Source: Litorisediminicola beolgyonensis
Lineage (GTDB): Bacteria; Pseudomonadota; Alphaproteobacteria; Rhodobacterales; Rhodobacteraceae
NCBI RefSeq assembly: GCF_042679605.1
Contig: NZ_JBHTMU010000040.1
Location: 1 to 34,742, forward strand
Direction: 5' to 3'
DNA: 34,742 nt
Positions 1-12,086 of this stretch are shown one piece after another (the first letter of the stretch is position 1; each line of letters begins with the position of its first letter). A program made the position numbers and the translations under genes. The notes beneath the pieces are model-generated. The model was not told where the DNA came from. It searched no databases and saw only the letters and a program-made list of their open reading frames with translations.

Positions 1-1
1 G

Positions 2-883
2 CGGGCGGCGCTGGACGAGCAGGCGCTCTCGGACGAGGAGGTCCGCGCGCGGCTTGCCGCGGCGCTGGCCGCCGAAGAGGCCGCGCGGCAGAGTGCCGAG
101 CAGGCGCTGACCCAGGCCGAGATGCGCGAGGTGCTTCTGGCCACGGCGCGCGACCAGCTGTCCGAAGAGAGCGAGCGCGCCGACCGGGCGACGCGGCAGA
201 CCGAGCTCCTGAACCAGCAGGTCGCGGCGCTCCGGACGCAGCTTGGATCGCTGCAATCGCTGCTCGATGCCTCGCGCGCGGCGGATGCCGAGGCCGAGGT
301 CGAGCTTCAGAACCTCGGCACACAGCTCAACGCGGCGCTGGCGCGCGCGGCGGCGGAAGAGCGGCGGCGGCGCGAGCTGGAGGAAGAGGAGCGGCGGCGG
401 CTCGAAGCCGAGGCGCAGGATCTCGAACGCTACCGGTCGGAGTTCTTCGGGCGGCTGCGCGAGGTGCTGGGCGAGCGCGAAGGCGTGCGGATCGAGGGCG
501 ACCGCTTCGTGTTCTCCTCGGAGGTGCTGTTCCCGCCCGCAGAGGCCGGCCTGTCCCCGGCGGGGCAGGCGCAGATCGCCAATGTCTCGCAGATCCTGCG
601 CAGCGTGGCCGACGAGATCCCCGAGGGCATCAACTGGGTGATCCGGGTCGACGGGCATACCGACAACGTGCCGCTCTCGGGCACCGGCGCCTTCGCTGAT
701 AACTGGGAGTTGAGCCAGGCGCGGGCGCTGTCGGTCGTGCGGTTCATGATCGACACGCAGGGCATCCCGCCCGAGCGGCTCGCCGCGAACGGGTTCGGGG
801 AATACCAGCCGGTGAACACCGCCGACACGCCCGAGGCGCGGGCGCAGAACCGCCGGATCGAGCTGAAGCTGACCGAGAAGTAA
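2..883 (+). CDS. OmpA/MotB-type peptidoglycan-binding protein (5' truncated by window edge)
   Basis: The reading frame is open from the first bases, so the true start lies outside the window; 293 codons are visible. The N-terminal half is an Ala/Glu/Arg-rich, heptad-like coiled coil (about residues 1-150). The C-terminal ~130 residues form an OmpA-like domain: an F-S-S-E-V-L-F-P-P strand, the HTDNVPL loop, NWELSQARA, and the closing NRRIELKL. These domains bind peptidoglycan. Rhodobacteraceae proteins of this build usually have an N-terminal membrane anchor and sit beside an ExbB/MotA-like gene, which cannot be checked here. The gene converges on the M23 peptidase with a 5-base gap. Family assignment is firm; the exact role (envelope tethering or motor-like complex) is not. 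Confidence 0.85.
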   Translation, partial: RAALDEQALSDEEVRARLAAALAAEEAARQSAEQALTQAEMREVLLATARDQLSEESERADRATRQTELLNQQVAALRTQLGSLQSLLDASRAADAEAEVELQNLGTQLNAALARAAAEERRRRELEEEERRRLEAEAQDLERYRSEFFGRLREVLGEREGVRIEGDRFVFSSEVLFPPAEAGLSPAGQAQIANVSQILRSVADEIPEGINWVIRVDGHTDNVPLSGTGAFADNWELSQARALSVVRFMIDTQGIPPERLAANGFGEYQPVNTADTPEARAQNRRIELKLTEK

Positions 884-888
884 GGGCG

Positions 889-1844
889 TCAGTCGACGGT
901 GACGTCGGCGAAGCGGCGCGCGAGCACGCGGCCGTCGCGCGACAGGGTGACCGTGCCGCGATAGTCGCCCGGGGCCCAGCCCTGCGGCGGCGCTGCCCGT
1001 CCGAAGGCGCGGAAGAGCCGGGTCTGGCCGTCCGCGATGGGCACGTCCTGCGAGAAGAGCGGGCCGCCCGGGCCCTCGACGACGAGCGCGATCAGGTCGC
1101 CATCCTCGACATGGAAGGCGAAGCCGTAGAGCACGAGGGCGGCGTCGGGGGGCACGCGCGTCACGCGGGCGCTGCCGGTTGCGACCCCGTCGAGCGTGGG
1201 CGAGCGGTCGGAGAACCCGGCGGTGAAGAGTCCTGCGCGGTCATAGCCGGGCGTGTCGATCCAGAGCGGGGCCGAGGCATTGGCGCAGGTCGCGGCATCG
1301 GGCGCGAAGGGATCGACGGCGCTGCCGTCGCGCAGGAGCGTCAGGTGCAGATGCGGGAAGTTCGACTCGCCGCTCATGCCGATCTGGCCGAGCGGCGTTC
1401 CGGCCTCGACCGGCATGCCGGTGGTGACGCGGACCGAGCCGCGTTTCAGGTGGCAATAGAGCGTCTCAAAGCCGGTCTCGTGGGTGATGCGGACGGCGTT
1501 GCCGCATTCACGGCCCTTGATCTCGGCGGCGTTGGCGGGGCTCACGGGGCGGTCCTCCATGCCGTCGCGCATGGCGGCGACGATGCCCGGCGCAGCGGCG
1601 CGGACGGTGATGCCGGCCTCGAGCTGGGCAAAGGACATGAGCGCGATGTCGGTGCCGTTATGGCCGTCGCGCGTCTTGGGGCCGCAGGCGTGATCCAGCG
1701 CGCCTTCGCCGGGGACGGTGTCGGGGTAATCCTCGATGAAGCAGGTCTCGCCGAGCGTGCAATCCACCGGCCAGTCCAGAAATGGAACCTCCGCCGCGAC
1801 GGGCGCGGCGGAGGTCAGAAGGGTCAGGGCTGCGAGAGCGCGGA

Positions 1845-1848
<4 letters not shown>
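889..1848 (-). CDS. M23 (LytM-type) zinc metallopeptidase, secreted
   Basis: A 319-residue protein starting at a GTG that overlaps the clpA stop (GTGA); the frame extends further upstream but only inside clpA. It opens with a signal peptide (MIRALAALTLLTSAAPVAAE). The peptidase domain spans about residues 55-185. It carries HxxxD (His63, Asp67), YCHL (His133) and PHLHL (His166, His168), the LytM zinc and catalytic set, so it should be an active murein endopeptidase in the periplasm. Residues ~190-319 form a C-terminal beta-rich domain I do not recognise. Cysteines at 30, 36, 55, 115 and 132 could form disulfides. The four-base overlap suggests translation coupled to clpA, although the proteins act in different compartments. 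Confidence 0.9.
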
Positions 1849-4172
<2,324 letters not shown>

Positions 4173-4203
4173 GGTGAGTGCTCCTCTCTATTGTAACTGC
4201 GCT

Positions 4204-4269
4204 TGGACCGCCCCGGTCCAGCATGGCCTCTAAGAGTAAAGGTTTGGTCGATTGGCCAAACGCTTCAAG
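4204..4269 (-). promoter_or_regulatory. Inverted repeats and possible -35 element in the clpA leader
   Basis: Upstream of clpA there are two perfect inverted repeats: TGGACCG-ccc-CGGTCCA (4204-4220) and GTTTGG-N8-CCAAAC (4242-4261). Just beyond, read on the minus strand, lies CTTGAAG (4263-4269), which resembles a heat-shock sigma -35 box. No convincing -10 is seen at the right distance. The first repeat would form a short hairpin in the clpA 5' UTR, or weakly terminate gloB transcription, though it lacks a T tract. This is structure seen in the sequence; any regulatory role is inferred. Confidence 0.3.
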
Positions 4270-4333
4270 TGTTTTCTGTGTCCCGGGCGCTCACGATTGA
4301 CTGCCTGTGGGCAATTCGCCGTGAACGCGGGCA

Positions 4334-5101
4334 TCAGAAATTGTCCTTCCGGGTCCGGATCTCGGCGAAGACCTCGGCGGCGGGCGCATCCATCATGCCG
4401 AGATTGGCCCGGACCGGTTCGTCGCCTGCGCGCAAGAAGGGGTTGGTGGCCAGTTCCTCGGAGAGCTTGGAGGGCACTGTGGGGGTGCCGCTCTCGCGGG
4501 CTTTGGCAATTGCGTCTGCTCGAGATTTAAGCGCTGCGTTGTCGGGTTCAATGGTCAGGGCGAACTTGGCATTGGCGGCGGTGTATTCGTGGCCGGAGCA
4601 GATCGTGGTCTCCGGCGGCATGGTCAGGAATTTCTGCAGGCTCTCCCACATCTGCTCCATCGTCCCTTCGAACACGCGCCCGCAGCCGAGCGCCATCAGG
4701 CTGTCTGCCGTGAAGGCGATCCTGGAGCCGGGCAGGTGGAAGGCAACATGTCCGATGGTGTGACCCGAGACATCCATCACGTGGACCTCCTCGCCGCCGA
4801 ACTCGAAGCTGTCGCCGTCCGAGACCGCGCGGTCGAGGGGCGGCAGGCGGTGGCTGTCGGCGCGCCCGCCGGTGACGCGGGCGGGGTGGGTCGATTTCAG
4901 CTCTTCGACGCCCTGGACGTGGTCGGGATGGTGATGGGTGAGCCAGATCTCGGACAGGGTCCAGCCGCGCTCGTCGAGCGCCGCCTTGATCGGCGCGGCC
5001 TCGGGCACGTCGATCACCGCGGTCGCGCCGCTGGCGTCGTCATGGAGGAGAAAGGCGTAATTGTCGCTGAGGCAGGGCACGGTGACGAGTTCGAGAGGCA
5101 T
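4334..5101 (-). CDS. gloB: Hydroxyacylglutathione hydrolase (glyoxalase II)
   Basis: A 255-residue metallo-beta-lactamase-fold hydrolase that converts S-lactoylglutathione to D-lactate and glutathione, the second step of methylglyoxal detoxification. Binuclear metal ligands are visible: THHHPDH (His56, His58, Asp60, His61), His114 in SGHTIGH, Asp133 in FTADSL, and His171 in SGHEYT. The GCGRVFEGT stretch and the C-terminal HxxKxxLxxRxD-like helical region match GloB. I chose the Met of MPLELV; an in-frame ATG six codons upstream would encroach further on the divergent methyltransferase leader. It faces the methyltransferase gene across a short divergent promoter region. Confidence 0.95.
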   Translation of the reverse strand: MPLELVTVPCLSDNYAFLLHDDASGATAVIDVPEAAPIKAALDERGWTLSEIWLTHHHPDHVQGVEELKSTHPARVTGGRADSHRLPPLDRAVSDGDSFEFGGEEVHVMDVSGHTIGHVAFHLPGSRIAFTADSLMALGCGRVFEGTMEQMWESLQKFLTMPPETTICSGHEYTAANAKFALTIEPDNAALKSRADAIAKARESGTPTVPSKLSEELATNPFLRAGDEPVRANLGMMDAPAAEVFAEIRTRKDNF

Positions 5102-5165
5102 GGCGTTCCGGAATCCCATTGTTAGAGTGGCTCCTGATCAAGATAGCGCGCCGGGGGCGCAAATC

Positions 5166-5903
5166 ATGCATCTCGATGTGCAGATCCTGAGGGATTTCTA
5201 TTACCGCAGCGCGCTCGGCCGCGCCGCCCAGCGGATCATCCGGGACGAGGTTTGCGCGACCTGGCCGAACGTGCATGGCCAGACGGTCGCGGGGTTCGGC
5301 TTCGCGGCGCCGCTGTTGCGGCCCTTCCTGCCCGAGGCGCGGCGGGTGATCGCGCTGATGCCCGCGCCGCAGGGGGTGATGCACTGGCCCGCGGGGATGC
5401 CCAATGTCTCGGTCCTCTGCGAAGAGACGCTCTGGCCCCTCGAGACCGGCTATGTCGACCGGCTGGTGGTTCTGCACGGGCTCGAGACCTCCGAGCGCCC
5501 GACGGCGCTTCTCGACGAATGTTACCGGGTGCTGGGGCCGGGGGGCGAGGCGCTCTTCATCGCGCCGAACCGCTCGGGGCTCTGGGCGCGGTCGGACCGG
5601 ACGCCCTTCGGCTACGGGCGGCCCTATTCGCGCAGCCAGCTCGAGCGGATGCTGACGGATCACGATTTCCTGCCCGAGAGCCATGTGGCGCTTCTTTATC
5701 AGCCGCCCTCGACCCGGCGGTTCTGGATGCGGACGGGCCGGTTCTGGGAGCGGATGGGCCGGACCATCCCGGCGGTCATGGCCGGGGGCGTGGTGATGGT
5801 GCGCGCGGTCAAGCGCGTGCCGCCGCGGCCGAGGGGCGTCGGCGAGCGGGTCCGCGACCCTCTTGGCGCGCTGGCGCCGAAGCCGGTGGCGAAGCCGATC
5901 TGA
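5166..5903 (+). CDS. Class I SAM-dependent methyltransferase-like protein
   Basis: A 245-residue protein beginning MHLDVQILRDFYYRS, the usual start of a family commonly found divergent to gloB in Rhodobacteraceae. The Rossmann core is recognisable: a motif-I-like strand VAGFGFAAPLL, a later ECYRVLGPGGEALFIAPN stretch (the post-motif strand typical of class I methyltransferases), and a helical C-terminus ending in a basic tail. The Gly-rich SAM loop is not canonical (GFGFA in place of GxGxG), so SAM binding should be treated as probable. The substrate is unknown. An upstream in-frame ATG at 5100 would overlap the gloB start and is less likely. Confidence 0.75.
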   Translation: MHLDVQILRDFYYRSALGRAAQRIIRDEVCATWPNVHGQTVAGFGFAAPLLRPFLPEARRVIALMPAPQGVMHWPAGMPNVSVLCEETLWPLETGYVDRLVVLHGLETSERPTALLDECYRVLGPGGEALFIAPNRSGLWARSDRTPFGYGRPYSRSQLERMLTDHDFLPESHVALLYQPPSTRRFWMRTGRFWERMGRTIPAVMAGGVVMVRAVKRVPPRPRGVGERVRDPLGALAPKPVAKPI

Positions 5904-6110
5904 GGCCGCGGGGCATCTCGGCGGGTGTGTCCGGGGGCGAGCGGGAGGAGTGGCGTCGGTCTGGAGGTCCAGGCGGTGATCTTCGTCTCGCGAACGCTGC
6001 TGCGCAGAGCTTGAAGGCGGGATGCAACGCCGGACCGGCGCTTCCGGCATGGCGCGGCACTCCCAACGCGTGCGGCGCACAACCGAAGCGCTCCGAGTGT
6101 CGCGAAGCTG

Positions 6111-6143
6111 TCAACAATCTTGCGAAAAAGGCCGGATTGTTGA
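6111..6143. repeat. Perfect 9-bp inverted repeat upstream of atpH
   Basis: TCAACAATC (6111-6119) and GATTGTTGA (6135-6143) are exact reverse complements separated by 15 bases that include an A tract. The arms are AT-richer than their surroundings. It could be a regulator-binding site for the atp operon or a 3' element of the methyltransferase gene; nothing decides between these. Confidence 0.5.
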
Positions 6144-6222
6144 TGGGCATAGTGGGATCGGAGCGACATTCCGCTCGGGCGGCATGTGCCAAGGCGCCGC
6201 GCCAATAATCCCCCTTACCGTG

Positions 6223-6251
6223 TTGCGAGGTTGGAAACCCTCTGCTACATC
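6223..6251 (+). promoter_or_regulatory. Candidate promoter of the atp operon
   Basis: TTGCGA (6223-6228) and TACATC (6246-6251) are separated by 17 bases, a plausible housekeeping-sigma -35/-10 pair about 100 bases before the atpH start. The match is moderate and no transcript data are available. Confidence 0.35.
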
Positions 6252-6354
6252 GCGCCTGATTTTGCTGCCCGGGGACCTACCTCCGGAGAAGAACAAACGC
6301 CTCCGGGCCCGCCTCGCGGTCGGGCCACGGGGGCTTGATAGCGGAAGGATGGAC

Positions 6355-6915
6355 GTGTCTGAACCAGCTTCGATTTCCTCCGGCATTGCCGAGCGCTACG
6401 CCGCCGCCGTCTTCGAGATCGCCAGGGAGGACAATTCCCTCGATGCGCTCGAAGCCAATCTCGACGACCTGTCGGCTGCGTTCGAGCAGAGCGACGACCT
6501 GCGCGATCTGGTCTATTCGCCGATCTATTCGCGCGAGGCACAGCGGGCGGGCATCACCGCCGTCGCCGAGAAGATGGGCCTGAGCGACACGCTCCGGAAG
6601 ACCCTGGGCCTGATGGCCGAGAAGCGCCGCCTCTTCGTCGTCCCGGCGATGATCGCGCAGCTGCGCGACCGCATCGCGGCGGAGAAGGGCATCGTCTTCG
6701 CCGACGTGACCAGCGCGGTCGAGCTGTCGGACGAGCAGCGCCAGAAGCTCTCGGAGACGCTGAAGGCGCAGGTCGGCAAGGACGTGAAGATCAAATCGAC
6801 CGTCGATGAAAGCCTCATCGGTGGTCTCGTCGTCAAGGTGGGCTCGAAGATGATCGACACGTCGATCCGCTCGAAGCTCAACTCCCTCAGAAATGCAATG
6901 AAAGAGGTCGGATAA
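6355..6915 (+). CDS. atpH: F1 ATP synthase delta subunit
   Basis: A 186-residue OSCP/delta-family protein forming the peripheral stalk link between F1 and the b subunits. I place the start at GTG 6355 (protein beginning MSEPASISSGIAERYA), because GGAAGG (6343-6348) is spaced six bases from it. The ATG at 6349 directly abuts that Shine-Dalgarno and would be poorly used. The N-terminal helical domain (RYAAAVFEIA...) and the conserved C-terminal DESLIGGLVVKVGSKMIDTS segment are clear. It is the first gene of atpHAGDC. The Fo genes (atpIBE, atpF) are elsewhere, as is normal in alphaproteobacteria. Confidence 0.95.
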   Translation: MSEPASISSGIAERYAAAVFEIAREDNSLDALEANLDDLSAAFEQSDDLRDLVYSPIYSREAQRAGITAVAEKMGLSDTLRKTLGLMAEKRRLFVVPAMIAQLRDRIAAEKGIVFADVTSAVELSDEQRQKLSETLKAQVGKDVKIKSTVDESLIGGLVVKVGSKMIDTSIRSKLNSLRNAMKEVG

Positions 6916-8454
<1,539 letters not shown>

Positions 8455-8466
8455 GGGAGACAGCTT

Positions 8467-9345
8467 ATGCCGTCCCTTAAGGACCTGAAAACCCGGATCT
8501 CCTCGGTCAAGAACACGAGGAAGATCACCAAGGCCATGCAGATGGTCGCGGCGGCCAAGCTCCGCCGTGCCCAGGATGCTGCCGAGATGGCCCGCCCCTA
8601 TGCGGAGCGGTTCAACGCGGTGATGGCCTCGCTTGCCGCCTCCGTGGGCGACAGCGACAGCGCACCCAAGCTCTTGTCCGGGACCGGCTCGGACAAGGTG
8701 CATCTTCTCGTGGTGATGACCTCGGAAAAGGGCCTCTGCGGGGGCTTCAACGCCAACATCGCCAAGCTCGCACGCCAGCGGGTCGCCAAGCTTCGTGAAG
8801 AGGGGAAGGAGATCAAGATCCTGACCGTCGGCAAGAAGGGCCGCGACGCGCTGCGCCGGGACTACGGCGATCTCTTCGTCGATCACGTCGACATGTCCGA
8901 TGTGAAGCGGGTCTCCTATGGCGACGCGCAGAAGATCGCCAAGGACCTGCTCGAGCGCTTCGACAATGGCGAGTTCGATGTCGCGACGATCTTCTACTCG
9001 GAGTTCGAGAACGTCATCAGCCAGAACCCGACGGCGAAACAGGTGATCCCGGCGGAATATCCCGAGAGCGAAGGCGAGGACGAGAGCGGCACGCTCTACG
9101 AATACGAGCCGTCGGAAGAAGAGATCCTGGCCGACCTGCTGCCCCGCGGCGTGGCGACCCAGATCTTCACCGCGCTTCTCGAGAACGCGGCCTCGGAGCA
9201 GGGCGCACGGATGACCGCGATGGACAACGCGACGCGGAACGCGGACGAGATGGTCGAAGACCTGAACCGCGAATACAACCGCACCCGCCAGGCCGTCATC
9301 ACGAACGAGCTGATCGAAATTATCTCGGGCGCCGAGGCGCTCTAA
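8467..9345 (+). CDS. atpG: F1 ATP synthase gamma subunit
   Basis: A 292-residue rotor shaft subunit. The N-terminal helix MPSLKDLKTRISSVKNTRKI, the KITKAMQMVAAAK segment, the central SEKGLCGGFN signature and the C-terminal helix with RQAVITNELIEIISGAEAL are all typical. The N- and C-terminal helices form the coiled-coil axle inside alpha3beta3. A GGGAGA ribosome-binding site precedes the ATG, and 12 bases separate the gene from atpA. Confidence 0.98.
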   Translation: MPSLKDLKTRISSVKNTRKITKAMQMVAAAKLRRAQDAAEMARPYAERFNAVMASLAASVGDSDSAPKLLSGTGSDKVHLLVVMTSEKGLCGGFNANIAKLARQRVAKLREEGKEIKILTVGKKGRDALRRDYGDLFVDHVDMSDVKRVSYGDAQKIAKDLLERFDNGEFDVATIFYSEFENVISQNPTAKQVIPAEYPESEGEDESGTLYEYEPSEEEILADLLPRGVATQIFTALLENAASEQGARMTAMDNATRNADEMVEDLNREYNRTRQAVITNELIEIISGAEAL

Positions 9346-9360
9346 GACCGGAGACGAAAC

Positions 9361-10785
<1,425 letters not shown>

Positions 10786-10797
10786 TCCCGCGCGTGA

Positions 10798-10820
10798 GCG
10801 GAGGGCCCCGCGCCCTCCGC
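10798..10820 (+). other. Intercistronic hairpin between atpD and atpC
   Basis: GCGGAGGG (10798-10805) and CCCTCCGC (10813-10820) form a perfect 8-bp stem with a 7-base loop. It starts 12 bases after the atpD stop and ends 25 bases before the atpC start. There is no T tract, so it is not a standard terminator. It could protect the upstream mRNA 3' end or lower atpC output, since epsilon is needed at one third of the beta level. Confidence 0.55.
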
Positions 10821-10845
10821 ACCCAGACCCTGAAGGAGGCCCCAG

Positions 10846-11280
10846 ATGGCTGACACATTGAGTTTCGACCTGGTGAGCCCGGAACGGCGGCTCATGCAGG
10901 GCGAGGCGCGTTCGGTCCAGATCCCGGGCGCCGATGGCGACCTGACGGCGATGCCCGATCACGCGCCGCTGATCACCACGCTGCGCCCCGGCGTGCTGCG
11001 GATCGAGACCGAGAAAGGCACCGAGGAATACGTCGTCACCGGCGGCTTCGTCGAGATCGGCGACGGTGTCTCGGTCCTGGCCGAGCGCGCCTTCCCGCGC
11101 GACGAGGTCGACCAGGAGGCCTACGAGCGTCTCGTCGACGAGGCGCATGAGGAATACGGCCGCGCCAAGGAAGCGTTCCAGAACGAGCCCGGCCCGGTCG
11201 ATGACGCGGCCAAGCTCCTGTCCGACATGGTCGCCATCGGCGGCCAGATCGGCCTGAGCGAGAAGCAGCCGAACCTCTGA
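10846..11280 (+). CDS. atpC: F1 ATP synthase epsilon subunit
   Basis: A 144-residue epsilon subunit. The N-terminal beta sandwich is clear (FDLVSPERRLMQGEA, the GADGDLTAMPDHAPLIT signature, VVTGGFVEI). The C-terminal helical region (about 85-144) is rich in Glu and Ala and ends in a non-standard tail. Epsilon couples gamma to the c-ring and can inhibit ATP hydrolysis through its C-terminal helices. A strong AAGGAGG ribosome-binding site lies upstream of the ATG. It is the last gene of the operon, followed by a clear terminator. Confidence 0.97.
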   Translation: MADTLSFDLVSPERRLMQGEARSVQIPGADGDLTAMPDHAPLITTLRPGVLRIETEKGTEEYVVTGGFVEIGDGVSVLAERAFPRDEVDQEAYERLVDEAHEEYGRAKEAFQNEPGPVDDAAKLLSDMVAIGGQIGLSEKQPNL

Positions 11281-11301
11281 TCGGCGCCGCTTTGCACAAG
11301 G

Positions 11302-11331
11302 ATCCCGCCGGGCTTCGTCCGGCGGGATTTT
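11302..11331 (+). terminator. Rho-independent terminator of the atp operon
   Basis: ATCCCGCCGG (11302-11311) and CCGGCGGGAT (11319-11328) form a perfect 10-bp stem with a 7-base loop, followed by T residues. It lies 21 bases after the atpC stop and is the strongest terminator in the window. Confidence 0.9.
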
Positions 11332-11423
11332 GCGTGTCCGGACGGCGGCGCGCGCCCGGGGCGGGGGTTGTCGTTCCGCCGGGTTTCAGGGAATGATCTT
11401 CCCCAGCCGCACAGGGAGCGTGC

Positions 11424-11774
11424 ATGAAACTTCTCAACGCCCATCTCGTCGGGGTGGATCAGGGCACGGTCGAGGTCTTCTCGGACTTCAAGAACGGGGG
11501 CGAGATGTGGACCGGGCACGGCGCCCGGGAGCGCCGCCGCGAGGTCCGCTTTTCCAGCCCGTTCCGGAGCCCGCCCTCGGTGCAGCTGTCGCTGGCGCTC
11601 TGGGACATGGATTCGAACGCCAATGTGCGCGCCGATATCGCCGCGGAGAGCGTGACCGCCACCGGCTTCGAGATCGTGTTCCGCACCTGGGGAGACACGC
11701 GCGTGGCGCGGGTGCGCATGGCCTGGATCGCCATCGGAGAGGTCCAGAGCGAGGACGACTGGCAGCTCTACTGA
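11424..11774 (+). CDS. Small H-type lectin-domain protein
   Basis: A 116-residue, single-domain protein without signal peptide or membrane segment. The stretch from GEMWTGHG through EVRFSSPFRSPPSVQLSLALWDMD to VRMAWIAIG matches the H-type lectin (Helix pomatia agglutinin/discoidin C-terminal) beta-sandwich. The F-x-x-P-P-x-V core and the closing W-I-A-hydrophobic strand can be seen. In animals and slime molds these domains form trimers and bind GalNAc. The bacterial ligand is unknown and the protein appears cytosolic. A GGGAG site precedes the ATG. It lies downstream of the atp terminator, so it is probably its own unit, and repeat copy A follows it. Confidence 0.75.
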   Translation: MKLLNAHLVGVDQGTVEVFSDFKNGGEMWTGHGARERRREVRFSSPFRSPPSVQLSLALWDMDSNANVRADIAAESVTATGFEIVFRTWGDTRVARVRMAWIAIGEVQSEDDWQLY

Positions 11775-11823
11775 GAGGCCGATCCAGCGGCCGCGCCTGC
11801 GGCGCGACAGGATTCTTTTGGTG

Positions 11824-11873
11824 AGGGGCGCTGCCCCTGAAACTCCCCGGGAATATTTATCGGACAGATGAAA
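11824..11873 (+). repeat. Intergenic hairpin repeat, copy A
   Basis: A ~50-base element: a short hairpin (AGGGGC-gct-GCCCCT), then the conserved core CCGGGAATATTTAT followed by GGACAGATGA. It begins 49 bases after the lectin stop codon. Copies B and C share the core nearly base for base, while the hairpin sequence varies but keeps pairing, a sign that structure is conserved. Confidence 0.8.
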
Positions 11874-12005
11874 CCTATTCTTAAGGGGTCTGCGAGAGGA
11901 TGGGCGCGCGGAACAGGCTGGGAAGCCGATGGCCGCGACAGGTGAAGCCTCTGGCTCATCGGCGGTCTCGGCGCGATCCGGGGCCGCCCTTGCGCCTCTT
12001 CAGGT

Positions 12006-12055
12006 TCTCATCTGTCCGGAAATATCCCGGAGAGCACGAGAGGCAGCGCCTCTCG
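12006..12055 (-). repeat. Intergenic hairpin repeat, copy B
   Basis: The same element on the minus strand: hairpin CGAGAGGC-gct-GCCTCTCG, then the core CCGGGATATTTCC and GGACAGATGA, slightly diverged in the AT stretch. It starts about 31 bases past the prs stop codon and is in sense orientation with prs. Confidence 0.8.
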
Positions 12056-12086
12056 TCGGCCGCAAGGCCGGCACGCAACCGCCCTG

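Larger units (their letters stand above)
5904..6354 (+). other. 450-base leader upstream of the F1 ATPase operon
   Basis: No convincing gene is present. The open frames here on both strands look like GC-driven shadows without ribosome-binding sites. The stretch holds a 9-bp inverted repeat (6111-6143) and a candidate promoter (6223-6251). Its length leaves room for a long 5' UTR or complex control of the atp operon. Confidence 0.6.
11775..12086. other. Gene-free stretch between convergent transcripts with two facing repeats
   Basis: This 312-base interval separates the ends of the lectin gene (plus) and prs (minus). It holds repeat copies A and B in opposite orientation, about 130 bases apart, and no credible coding frame. 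Each copy lies just past a stop codon in the sense of the gene it follows, which suggests a 3'-end or termination role. Confidence 0.7.

Noticed and set aside
4203..4763. Plus-strand frame antisense to gloB.
   Set aside because: The gloB metal ligands on the minus strand are complete; this frame is a shadow.
5809..6192. Minus-strand frame of 127 codons in the atp leader.
   Set aside because: It has no ribosome-binding site, no recognisable domain, and overlaps the methyltransferase 3' end.
11768..11959. Minus-strand 63-codon frame through repeat copy A.
   Set aside because: It is driven by the repeat and has no start signal or similarity.
11824..12055. Copies A and B as terminal inverted repeats of a small mobile element.
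   Set aside because: There is no target-site duplication, the 130-base interior has no feature, and copy C occurs alone, so an independent intergenic repeat is the simpler reading.
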